The position numbers and the translations under genes are program-made. From Amycolatopsis azurea DSM 43854 (GTDB lineage: Bacteria > Actinomycetota > Actinomycetes > Mycobacteriales > Pseudonocardiaceae), in assembly GCF_001995215.1 (NCBI RefSeq), contig NZ_MUXN01000025.1, forward strand, positions 1 through 64,000: a stretch of 64,000 bases of DNA. Reading direction: 5' to 3'. Below, piece after piece: positions 47,662 to 55,099 of the stretch. Numbering within the stretch: position 1 is the stretch's first letter; each line of letters opens with the position of its first letter. A model generated the notes under the pieces. The model had not been told where the DNA came from. It saw only the letters and a program-made list of their open reading frames with translations, and ran no database searches.

Positions 47662-48879
47662 TCAGACCGCGATGTAGTTCCCCGACAGGATGAGCAGGAC
47701 CTGCACGGTGATGCCGGTGCCGTAGTAGTCGGTGGCGTTCGGCGTCCAGGTGGTGACCTTGGTCCACAGCTTGTCCAGCCAGGCCTGGCTGCCCGAATCG
47801 TTCATCGCCGCGATGGCGAACGACGCGGTGAAGCAGGGGTGCTGACCCGTCTCGCCCGCGAGCTTGCCGCCCGCCAGCGTGTAGCCGGTGGTGATCTTGG
47901 CCGGGTCGCCGCCGGTCGTCTGCTGGATCCAGGTGTTCATCTTCTTCACCTGACCCTGCGCCGGGCTGCCCGACACGGTGATGCCGTCGACGCCAAGCCG
48001 CCACGGGTCACGGCAGGCGTTCCACGCGAAGTGCGGGTCGTGGTCCTCGAGGAAGCCGTCCGGAGCGGGCTTCGGCGTGGAGTTGGTGTTGACGACGAAG
48101 TCCGGGATCAGCCCGGTCTTCGGCGAGTACTTCTGCTGGAGCTGGGTGACGGCCTGCTCCTGCCGGGTCCGGACCTGTCCCCAGAACGAGTCGCCGGTGG
48201 CCTTTTCGAACGCGCGCAGGTGGCCCGGCATCCAGTCGGACGAGCGCGAGCTGTTGGTGTACTCGGCGTCGTCCGCCCAGTCGGCGAGCCGCATGAACTT
48301 GGTGCTGGAGTTGACCTCGCTGCGCTTGATCGCCTTGATGATCCGCAGCGCCTCGGACTTGTAGTTCACCGAACCGGAGCTGCCCCAGACCTTGTCGGCG
48401 ATGAGCAGGCCGTAGGCGATTTCGAGGTCGCCGTCGGTCGCCGAGTCGACGCCGTTGACGCTCTTGCAGCTCTCGTTCTGCTCGGCGGCGTGCAGGTCCT
48501 TGTCGATCGACGACGGGTGCGCCTTCACGAACTTCAGGATGCCGTCGAAGATGGTGCGGGCCTGCGAGTCCTTGTCGCCCATCATGGCCGCGATGGTCAT
48601 CCCGTAGCCCTGGCCCTCGGCCACGAAGGCGTGGTCGGCGTCCGGCGCCTTGACCGCGTAAGTGCCAGTCCCGCACTTGGTGGTCAGGAAGTTCTTCTTC
48701 CAGAAGTCGTAGTACTTGGCGAGCGCCGCGTCCTGCGTCGCCTGCGACACCGACGGGCGCAGAACGCCCGGCAGGTATGGGGTTCCTTGAGCGGTGGCCG
48801 CGGTGGCGGGGGCGGTCGTCGCGACCAGCCCGGCGGTCAGCGCGGCCGCGGCCAGCACTGTCCGAACGGTCTTTCTCAT
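47662..48879 (-). CDS. Secreted glycoside hydrolase family 8 enzyme (405 aa)
   Basis: Exported endo-glycanase of GH8 (cellulase, xylanase, chitosanase or licheninase). Signal TVLAAAALTAGLVATTAPATA. Catalytic acid E88 lies in FVAEGQGYGMTIAAMMGDKD and the conserved Asp in SATDGD151LEIAYGLLIA, the GH8 hallmark pair. FMRLADWADDAEYTNSSRSSDW and DPHFAWNACRDPWRLGVD are other conserved stretches. GGAGGAGCC precedes the ATG. No carbohydrate-binding module is present. Substrate specificity cannot be read from motifs. Confidence 0.85.
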   Translation of the reverse strand: MRKTVRTVLAAAALTAGLVATTAPATAATAQGTPYLPGVLRPSVSQATQDAALAKYYDFWKKNFLTTKCGTGTYAVKAPDADHAFVAEGQGYGMTIAAMMGDKDSQARTIFDGILKFVKAHPSSIDKDLHAAEQNESCKSVNGVDSATDGDLEIAYGLLIADKVWGSSGSVNYKSEALRIIKAIKRSEVNSSTKFMRLADWADDAEYTNSSRSSDWMPGHLRAFEKATGDSFWGQVRTRQEQAVTQLQQKYSPKTGLIPDFVVNTNSTPKPAPDGFLEDHDPHFAWNACRDPWRLGVDGITVSGSPAQGQVKKMNTWIQQTTGGDPAKITTGYTLAGGKLAGETGQHPCFTASFAIAAMNDSGSQAWLDKLWTKVTTWTPNATDYYGTGITVQVLLILSGNYIAV

Positions 48880-48984
48880 GGCTCCTCCGGAAACGTCGTT
48901 GGTGGCGGCGGCGCGTTTCGAGAGTGACAGCCGAATCGGCCAAAAACAAGAGAGTTAAGAAAGTTTCCTTACTATTACCGCAGA

Positions 48985-49012
48985 TGACGTCTGCGTGACA
49001 GTGCCCTAGCGT
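48985..49012 (+). promoter_or_regulatory. Promoter for a leaderless PPOX gene
   Basis: TGACGT (48985-48990), 16-base spacer, TAGCGT (49007-49012); the ATG at 49020 falls at the expected transcription start, implying a leaderless mRNA. Confidence 0.45.
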
Positions 49013-49019
49013 TGACACC

Positions 49020-49421
49020 ATGAAGATCGACTTGAGTGCGCGCGACGAGTCCTTCCGGGACTTCTGGACCGAGCGCCACCTCGCCACCCTGACCACCGTC
49101 CGCCCCGACGGGACCCCGCATGTCGTCGCGGTCGGGGTCACTGTGGACTTCGAGGCCGGGATCGCCCGCGTGATCACGTTCCGCTCGTCCAAGAAGGCCA
49201 GGATGATCAAGGAAGCGGGCGAAAAGGGCATTCCGGTCGCCGCCTGCCAGATCGACGGACCGCGCTGGTCCACTTTGGAGGGACACGCGGTGCTGCGCGA
49301 AGACCCGGAGTCGGTGCGCGACGCCGAGAACCGCTACGCCGCGCGCTACCGGCAGCCCAAGCCGAACCCGGAACGCGTGGTCATCGAGATCGCCGTGAGC
49401 CGGGTCCTCGGCAACGCCTGA
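49020..49421 (+). CDS. PPOX-class, probably F420- or flavin-binding protein (133 aa)
   Basis: Small split-barrel protein of the pyridoxamine-5'-phosphate-oxidase-like group: FWTERHLATLTTVRPDGTPHVVAVGV, ITFRSSKKARMIKEAG, CQIDGPRWSTLEGHAVLREDP. In actinomycetes such proteins are usually F420-dependent reductases or F420 binders. No substrate clue. It is probably leaderless, its stop is five bases from the stop of the convergent iniC-like gene. Confidence 0.8.
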   Translation: MKIDLSARDESFRDFWTERHLATLTTVRPDGTPHVVAVGVTVDFEAGIARVITFRSSKKARMIKEAGEKGIPVAACQIDGPRWSTLEGHAVLREDPESVRDAENRYAARYRQPKPNPERVVIEIAVSRVLGNA

Positions 49422-49426
49422 CCCCC

Positions 49427-50632
49427 TCACCCGACGAACAGGCTGAGCAGCCCTTCCACCGAACGCACGATCACGCGTGCGGCGGCGCGTTCGGCGTGGG
49501 CGGCGTCGGCCCGTTCCGCCTCGTGCCGCCAGCGGACGAGCGCGCTTTCGGCGCCCGCGTGGATCTCGGCCGGGTCCGCGTCGGGTTCGAGACCGAGCCG
49601 CTCGGTCGGCGCGAGGCCCTGCGCGCCGAGCAACCGGACGGCCTCCTCGGCGATCTCCCCGGACAACGCCGTGCGGCCGCCGCGGATGCCGGCGATGAGC
49701 CGCAGTTCCCGGAAGTCGTGCGCGGCGGCGGCGAACCGCTCCACGCGAGCGGCCAGCCGGTCGCCGTGCGGGAGCGGTTCGGCGGCGAGCAGTCCCTCCA
49801 GCCGCAGCACCGCCGTGCGCGCCTTCAGCGCTTCAGCCCTGGCGACGAAGCATCCGGCGAGCGTGTCCCTGAGGTCGCCGAGACCGCTGCGGTGCACGAG
49901 TTCCGCCGAAAGCTTGAGCCTGCTCTCGCAACCGGTGCGGATCAGGGTGATCGCCAGCCGGACGCCGTAGAGCCCGAACCGCGACACCAGATGTTTCCGC
50001 GACTCCGGCGAGACCCGGATCGGGAAGGGGTCGTCCACAAAGGAATCCACGGACAGGAGATGGCGCTCCAGGTCCGGACGGGAGACCGACGCCAGGGCAC
50101 GCAACACCTCGAACTCGTCGTCCCGCAACGCCCTTCCGGCGTAACCGAGTTGCCCGGCGACCGCGATGACTCCCTGGAATCCCGCGCAGTCCGGATCCTC
50201 CCGCCAGGCCCGGCGCGCCAGCTGTTTCGCGGTGAGCAAGGCGTCGATCCGGCCGGCGCCGACCTCGTCGGCCCGGCCGAGCACCAGCACCGTGTTCACC
50301 GCGGTCTGCCGGGCGAACACCGAACCGCCCACCTGCCGGGTACCGGCCAGCTCGTCGGGTTCGAGATGGCGCACCAGGCGCACCGTCGCGTCGACGTGTT
50401 CGGCGGGCGCCGGGGTGTCGAACAGATCGATCTCCCGCAAGGCCCGCGTCGGCCACTCCGACAGCGCGGAGACCAAAGTGGACTTCCCGGTCCCCGGTGT
50501 GCCGACGAAGCCGACCCGCAGCGGTTCTTCCAGCCGTTCCAGGCATTCCCGCAGCATCGCGACCGCGTGCGGGCGGTCCCGGTACTGCGCGGCGGCCTCG
50601 TTCAGCAGCTCTCGGACGTCCAGGGCGATCAC
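49427..50632 (-). CDS. iniC: Dynamin-like GTPase, IniC-type (401 aa)
   Basis: Smaller dynamin-like protein of an iniBAC locus. P-loop G44-TPGTG-K50-S51 is canonical. LREIDLFDTPAP resembles the DxxG switch region. The rest is mostly helical (middle/stalk-like). In mycobacteria iniBAC is induced by cell-wall synthesis inhibitors such as isoniazid, and IniA/IniC act in membrane remodelling. The start overlaps the iniA stop by four bases (ATGA); order iniB-iniA-iniC matches mycobacteria. Symbol assigned by synteny and motifs. Confidence 0.75.
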   Translation of the reverse strand: MIALDVRELLNEAAAQYRDRPHAVAMLRECLERLEEPLRVGFVGTPGTGKSTLVSALSEWPTRALREIDLFDTPAPAEHVDATVRLVRHLEPDELAGTRQVGGSVFARQTAVNTVLVLGRADEVGAGRIDALLTAKQLARRAWREDPDCAGFQGVIAVAGQLGYAGRALRDDEFEVLRALASVSRPDLERHLLSVDSFVDDPFPIRVSPESRKHLVSRFGLYGVRLAITLIRTGCESRLKLSAELVHRSGLGDLRDTLAGCFVARAEALKARTAVLRLEGLLAAEPLPHGDRLAARVERFAAAAHDFRELRLIAGIRGGRTALSGEIAEEAVRLLGAQGLAPTERLGLEPDADPAEIHAGAESALVRWRHEAERADAAHAERAAARVIVRSVEGLLSLFVG

Positions 50633-52395
50633 GCGGAGAGCTCCCGGCGCGGCGCGGCGCCGCTGCCGAGCGCCCCTGCCTTCCGATGCAGGGCGGCGAG
50701 CCGGTCGATCTCCTTCTTGACCCGCTGGGTGCGCCGCTCGCGTTCGGCGGATCCGGCGATGATCAGTTCCCGTTGGCGGGTCAGGTCTTCGGCGAGCTGG
50801 TCCGACAGCGCGGTGAAATGATCGCGCAGGCGCCGTTGCACCTGGCGGACCTCGTCCTTGATCTCCTTGCTGAACCGGATGAACACGTCGTCGACGTGCC
50901 GTTGTGCCGCTGCCTTAGCCAGCGCCTGGCGTCGCTGGAGCCGCATCCCACCCTCGTCGCGCACGCTCTTGGTGGCGAACGCGACACCGGCGCCGAGGGA
51001 CACCGGGTTGATCAGCGGCAGCCCGGCGAGACTGGTGACCAGACCGAACATCAGCACACCGCCGTAGGAACCGCGCAGTCCGGTGAACAGCTTCTGCCCG
51101 ATCTTGAACCGCTCGATCTTGGGGGCGCCGACCTCGGGGATCGAGTCCACCCCGGATCCGGTCAGCGGCAGGTCGGGCGCCTGACCGTAGTGCGGCCCGA
51201 AACTCGTGGCGACCGCGTGCGCGATCCAGGTCGACCGGTCGGAAACCCAGTTGTAGTTCGTTTCGACGGCCTCGGCGAGGTTGTCCTCCAGCCAGGTCTG
51301 GAAATCCGGCCAGATCTGCACCGGATCGCCTTCGTCGAAGGTGCGGTCGATGTGCCGCACGATCAGCCGCGTCCGTTCGCGCAGATCGTATTCGGCGTCG
51401 GACACCAGATCGGTGATCTCGTCCGACAACATGTTCTGCCAGCGGACGTTCTGCCTCCGCAGTTCCTCGGTGCGCCGTTGTGCCTGGTGCAGCAGGGTGA
51501 CCTGGTCGATCCCGTCGTCCCGCGAGACGGCGTCGAGCCGCGTCTGCAACGTCTCGACCAGTTCGACCGCCGCCGCGCGGACGCTCACCGCGGCGGCGAG
51601 CGCCCGGGTGCGTTCGATCGGGCGCGCGGCCTGTTCTCCCACCCAGTTCAGGAGTTCCGGGAAGCCGGACTGTCCGTTGAGGACGGTGTCACCGGCCTTC
51701 GCGGCGGCCTGGCGCACCGTCGCGGACACGGGGAAGACGTCGGCGACTACACCGGTCTCGGAAAGCGCGGTGCGGCTGCGGGCGGCGAGTTCCCGCCAGT
51801 CCGGGCTGACGTCGATCTTGGTCAGCGCCAGCACCAGTGCCGGGCACCAGGTCCGGATGTGGCGCGCCAGCGCGAGTTCGGCGGGCTGGAGTTCCTGTGT
51901 CGCGTCGGAGACGAGGATCACCGCGTGCGCGTCGGCGAGGACGTCGAGGGTGGCCGCCGTGCGCGGCGATCGGGGATCCCCTATCGCCGGGGTGTCCACC
52001 AGCACCAGTCCCGTGCCGAGCAGTTCGCGCGGCAGACCGACCTCGACCCGGCGCAGTGAGCCGGGCGGCCGGACCTCGAGTTCTTTGGCCAGCTCACCGA
52101 CCGGCACGCTTTCCCTGCCGTGCCCGACCAGTGTGGCGGCCGGATCGGCGGCGTACCCGATCTCCGTGGGGACGGCGGGCGTGCTCGCGTCGCCGACCGC
52201 GCAGACCGGGGCGTTCAGCAGCGCGTTCAGCAGGTATCCCTTGCCCTGCTTGGGAAAACCGACCACCGCGATCCGGGTGCCCGGGGTCCGCTGGTCCCGT
52301 CTGCGCCGGAGGCGTTCGGCCAGGTCGGCGCGTCCGTGGGCGGCACAGGCGTCCAAGGTCTCGTTGAGCACGTCGAGCCAGGCGGGGGCTGTCAC
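50629..52395 (-). CDS. iniA: Dynamin-like GTPase, IniA-type, with atypical P-loop (588 aa)
   Basis: Larger dynamin-like GTPase. P-loop G46-FPKQG-K52-G53-Y54 has Gly where Ser/Thr normally binds Mg-nucleotide. The switch motif D134-TPAIGDP and the base-specificity motif T192-KID195 are present. A hydrophobic paddle-like segment (GVLMFGLVTSLAGLPLINPV) stands about residues 436-460 and long helices follow. Known IniA relatives bind and fuse membranes. The ATG at 52395 begins 126 bases after the iniB stop on the same strand. The changed P-loop may mean weakened GTPase activity, with IniC supplying an intact one. Confidence 0.78.
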   Translation of the reverse strand: MTAPAWLDVLNETLDACAAHGRADLAERLRRRRDQRTPGTRIAVVGFPKQGKGYLLNALLNAPVCAVGDASTPAVPTEIGYAADPAATLVGHGRESVPVGELAKELEVRPPGSLRRVEVGLPRELLGTGLVLVDTPAIGDPRSPRTAATLDVLADAHAVILVSDATQELQPAELALARHIRTWCPALVLALTKIDVSPDWRELAARSRTALSETGVVADVFPVSATVRQAAAKAGDTVLNGQSGFPELLNWVGEQAARPIERTRALAAAVSVRAAAVELVETLQTRLDAVSRDDGIDQVTLLHQAQRRTEELRRQNVRWQNMLSDEITDLVSDAEYDLRERTRLIVRHIDRTFDEGDPVQIWPDFQTWLEDNLAEAVETNYNWVSDRSTWIAHAVATSFGPHYGQAPDLPLTGSGVDSIPEVGAPKIERFKIGQKLFTGLRGSYGGVLMFGLVTSLAGLPLINPVSLGAGVAFATKSVRDEGGMRLQRRQALAKAAAQRHVDDVFIRFSKEIKDEVRQVQRRLRDHFTALSDQLAEDLTRQRELIIAGSAERERRTQRVKKEIDRLAALHRKAGALGSGAAPRRELSA

Positions 52396-52521
52396 GGGGA
52401 TGCAGTGTTCCCTTAACCAAGCGCGGAATCAATGTGGCATGGGCCAACATTCCGCGAGGGCCCCGCGACCTGGTGCGATCGCGGGGCCCGTGCACACGAC
52501 AAGAAATGAAAGATATTCAGC

Positions 52522-53649
52522 TCAGCCGATGTGGATGTCGTTGCCCGAGCCGATATCGCCGACGTGGATGTCACCGATGTTGCCGATGTTGTGGGTGACG
52601 TTGTTGCCGACCTCGGAGACCACGTCGTGGACGTCGGAGACGCCCGCGTGGTTCGCGACGTTGGCGACCTCGTTGGCCACGTTGCCGGTCACGTCGCCGT
52701 GGTTGCCGCCGATGTTGTTGGCGATGTCACCGTTGCCCAGGTTGTTGGCGACGTCGTGCACCTTGGTGGTGACGTCGGCGACGCCGGTCTGGCCGATGAC
52801 GCTGGTCAGGTCACCGACGGTCGACAGGAAGTCCGGGGCACCGCCCGCGACACCGTCGGCGCGCGGCAGGTCGCCTGCCAGGTCGCCGACGGCCGGAACC
52901 GAGTCGACGGCCGGGAGCCCGGCGGTGTCCACGGCCGGGACGGCGTGGGCGAGGTCGGTCGCGGTGTCGACGGCGCCGGTGGCGACGTCACCGGCCTGGG
53001 CGACGGAACCGGCGTCGAGGCCACGCGAAAGGTCGTCGGTCAGGCCGAAGCTGCCGACGGTGTTCTGCGCCAGGGCGGTCACGCCGGCGGCGGCGTTCGA
53101 CACGTCGGTCACGTCGGAGACGGCCGGGACGGCGGGCACACCCGGGACGTCGATCGGCAGGTCGCCGACGGCGGGAACGGCCGGGACGGCGGGCAGGTCG
53201 CCCAGCTCCGGCAGCGCGCCCAGCTCCGGCAGAGCCGGAACACCCGGAAGCCCGGCGCCGGGGAGGCTCGGGACCGAGGGCAGGGTGGGGAGGCCGTCGA
53301 CACCGGGGACCGCGACCGGGAGGCCGGCGGTCAGCGCGGTGAGCTGGTCGATCGCGCCCTGGACACCGTCGGCGCACTCGCCGTCGGTGCCGTCGACGAC
53401 GTTCGTGACGCCGCCGAAGCCGGCCAGGTTGTCGGCGGTGGCCGCGGCGGTTCCGGTGGCGTCCGTGACGGTGCCGACCGGGACGAAGTCGAGCACCAGC
53501 GGGACGACCTCGTGCACGTCGGCGGCGTTGATGTCACCGAGGCCGGCCTCGGCCAGGATCTGCTGCGGGTCGTTGGCGAACGCGGCGCGAGCGGCGGTGT
53601 CGTTCAGCAGGTTCAGCGTGAAGTCGTGCAGGGTCTGGACGGAACCCAT
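52522..53649 (-). CDS. iniB: IniB-like low-complexity protein (375 aa)
   Basis: Residues 1-60 (MGSVQTLHDFTLNLLNDTAA, FANDPQQILAEAGLGDINAA) form the IniB N-terminal domain. The rest is low complexity: VPAVPAVGDLP-type repeats rich in Val, Pro, Gly, Asp and Leu, then an Asn/Gly/His/Asp-rich end (VANNLGNGDIANNIGG, VTHNIGNIGDIHVG). No signal peptide is seen. First gene of the ini operon, transcribed away from the Hsp70-like gene across a 295-base shared regulatory region. Function unknown even in mycobacteria. Confidence 0.8.
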   Translation of the reverse strand: MGSVQTLHDFTLNLLNDTAARAAFANDPQQILAEAGLGDINAADVHEVVPLVLDFVPVGTVTDATGTAAATADNLAGFGGVTNVVDGTDGECADGVQGAIDQLTALTAGLPVAVPGVDGLPTLPSVPSLPGAGLPGVPALPELGALPELGDLPAVPAVPAVGDLPIDVPGVPAVPAVSDVTDVSNAAAGVTALAQNTVGSFGLTDDLSRGLDAGSVAQAGDVATGAVDTATDLAHAVPAVDTAGLPAVDSVPAVGDLAGDLPRADGVAGGAPDFLSTVGDLTSVIGQTGVADVTTKVHDVANNLGNGDIANNIGGNHGDVTGNVANEVANVANHAGVSDVHDVVSEVGNNVTHNIGNIGDIHVGDIGSGNDIHIG

Positions 53650-53818
53650 GAAAGGACTCTCCTGGGGGTCTAGGTCGGTGGGGCCTGCTCAGCGGCCGGA
53701 GGGCACGGCTGAGCGCAGGTCACCGAAGTTAGTGAGGCGGTACCCCCGGCACATCGGGGATCACTCCTGGTCGTCTCTCACTCAGCCAATAGGGGATCGG
53801 TATGACATCGTTAGGGCG

Positions 53819-53921
53819 TTAGGGGCTTAACCGAGACGCATCCGGTTGGGTTTAATGCCAACCCTCACCCGGATGGGTCAAGCCATTCAGGTGAGTGGCC
53901 CTATTGGGTCCTTAGGGGCTT
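53819..53921. promoter_or_regulatory. Repeats in the divergent ini control region
   Basis: TTAGGGGCTT occurs at 53819-53828 and 53912-53921. Between them CATCCGG-TT-GGGTT (53839-53852) is mirrored by AACCC...CCGGATG (53860-53875), an inverted repeat. These are candidate sites for the IniR-like regulator. Whole divergent gap 53650-53944; no gene in it. Confidence 0.5.
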
Positions 53922-53944
53922 GGTCAAGCGAAGGAGGATGCTCG

Positions 53945-55099
53945 TTGCCCTACGTCCTCGGCATCGATATCGCCTCGACCCGCACCACCGCCGCCACCTG
54001 CGTGAACCAAGGCGACGGCTGGGGCGTGCCCGAGCCGTCGTGGCTCGGCGCGCGCGGCCCGTCGGCGGCGTCCGCGGTGTTCCTCGACGACGACGGCTAC
54101 CTGCTCACCGGGGACGCCGCCGTCGAAGCGGGACAGTCCGCGCCCGCCCGGCTGCTGACCGGGTTCCACGAGCGGGTCGGCGACGACGTCCCCGTGATCG
54201 TCGGCGGTGAGCGGTTCCCGCCCGAATCCCTCAGCGCGGTCCTCGTGGACGCCGCGGTGGATCAGGCCGCCGAGCGTTTCGGCGAGAAACCGCGGCACCT
54301 CGTGCTCACGCATCCGGTCGGCTGGGGCTCGTACCGCCGTGACCTGCTGCGCCGGGCGCTGGCCGAAGCCGGATTCCCCCGCGCCGCACTGGTTCCGGCG
54401 CCCGTCGCCGCACTGCACGCGTATCTCGCCCCGCGCGGCGACGTCACCGCCGGCGTCTGCGAGTTCGGCCCGGACGGCGCGGTGGTCACGATCGCCGCGG
54501 CCGGCGTCAACGGCTGGCAACCGGTCAAAACGGTGGAAGGCGTCGATCCCGGCGAGGCCGTCGGCAAGGTCTTCGAACTCGCGCACGGCGCCGGGGTCCC
54601 GCCGCAGGCGCTGGCGGGCATCGTGCTCTGCGGCGAGGCGCCGCCGGTCTCCGGCCGGACGCCGTGCCCCGTCTTCGCTTCGAGCGACCCGGTGCTCACG
54701 GTGGCGACCGGCGCGGCCAACATCGCCGCGCGACGCGACGTTCCCCAACCCGGCGGCCCCCGGTCGAACGCCTTGGCCGCGGTGGAAACCGTCGAAACCA
54801 CCCTTCTCCCCCGGGTCGACGCACTCGAAGAGCTCACCGAACGGCCCGAACGGCCGCCGGTCGACATCACCCCGTTCCCCTTGCCAGAACGCACCGGGGC
54901 GGCGAAACTGCTCAGCCGACGCAAGCCCATCGTCGCCGGAGCCGCGGTCGTGGTGCTGGCCGCGACCACGCTGTTCCTCACCCTGACCACTCGGGAAGCC
55001 ACCGCAGACAAGGGTCCCGAAGCCCCTCCCGCCACCTCGAGCTCGTGCGCGCCGTCCACCCCCGGCGCCGCGGCTCCGTCCCCCGAAGGTCGCTGTTGA
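53945..55099 (+). CDS. Hsp70/actin-like ATPase-domain protein with one membrane anchor (384 aa)
   Basis: N-terminal MPYVLGIDIASTRTTAATCV is the phosphate-1 loop of the Hsp70/actin ATPase fold; LVLTHPVGWGSYRRDLLRRA, AGFPRAALVPAPVAALHAYL and AGIVLCGEAPPV continue it (to about residue 265). No substrate-binding domain follows. Instead there is a linker, a single hydrophobic segment (IVAGAAVVVLAATTLFLTL, about 329-347) and a short Pro/Ser/Cys-rich outside end. Start: TTG at 53945 with a perfect AAGGAGG seven bases upstream. Its stop overlaps the next start (TTGA). It stands divergent from iniB, so it is probably part of the ini response. ATPase activity unproven. Confidence 0.75.
   Translation: MPYVLGIDIASTRTTAATCVNQGDGWGVPEPSWLGARGPSAASAVFLDDDGYLLTGDAAVEAGQSAPARLLTGFHERVGDDVPVIVGGERFPPESLSAVLVDAAVDQAAERFGEKPRHLVLTHPVGWGSYRRDLLRRALAEAGFPRAALVPAPVAALHAYLAPRGDVTAGVCEFGPDGAVVTIAAAGVNGWQPVKTVEGVDPGEAVGKVFELAHGAGVPPQALAGIVLCGEAPPVSGRTPCPVFASSDPVLTVATGAANIAARRDVPQPGGPRSNALAAVETVETTLLPRVDALEELTERPERPPVDITPFPLPERTGAAKLLSRRKPIVAGAAVVVLAATTLFLTLTTREATADKGPEAPPATSSSCAPSTPGAAAPSPEGRC

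Noticed and set aside
52530..53300. Repetitive GGGACGGCGGGC-type DNA in iniB, possible CRISPR-like array
   Set aside because: Period and content come from protein repeats (VPAVPAV...); no spacers or constant repeat unit.
51281..53830. 849-codon plus-strand frame opposite iniA and iniB
   Set aside because: Ser/Pro/Thr-rich mirror of the low-complexity iniB sequence; no start signal or domain.
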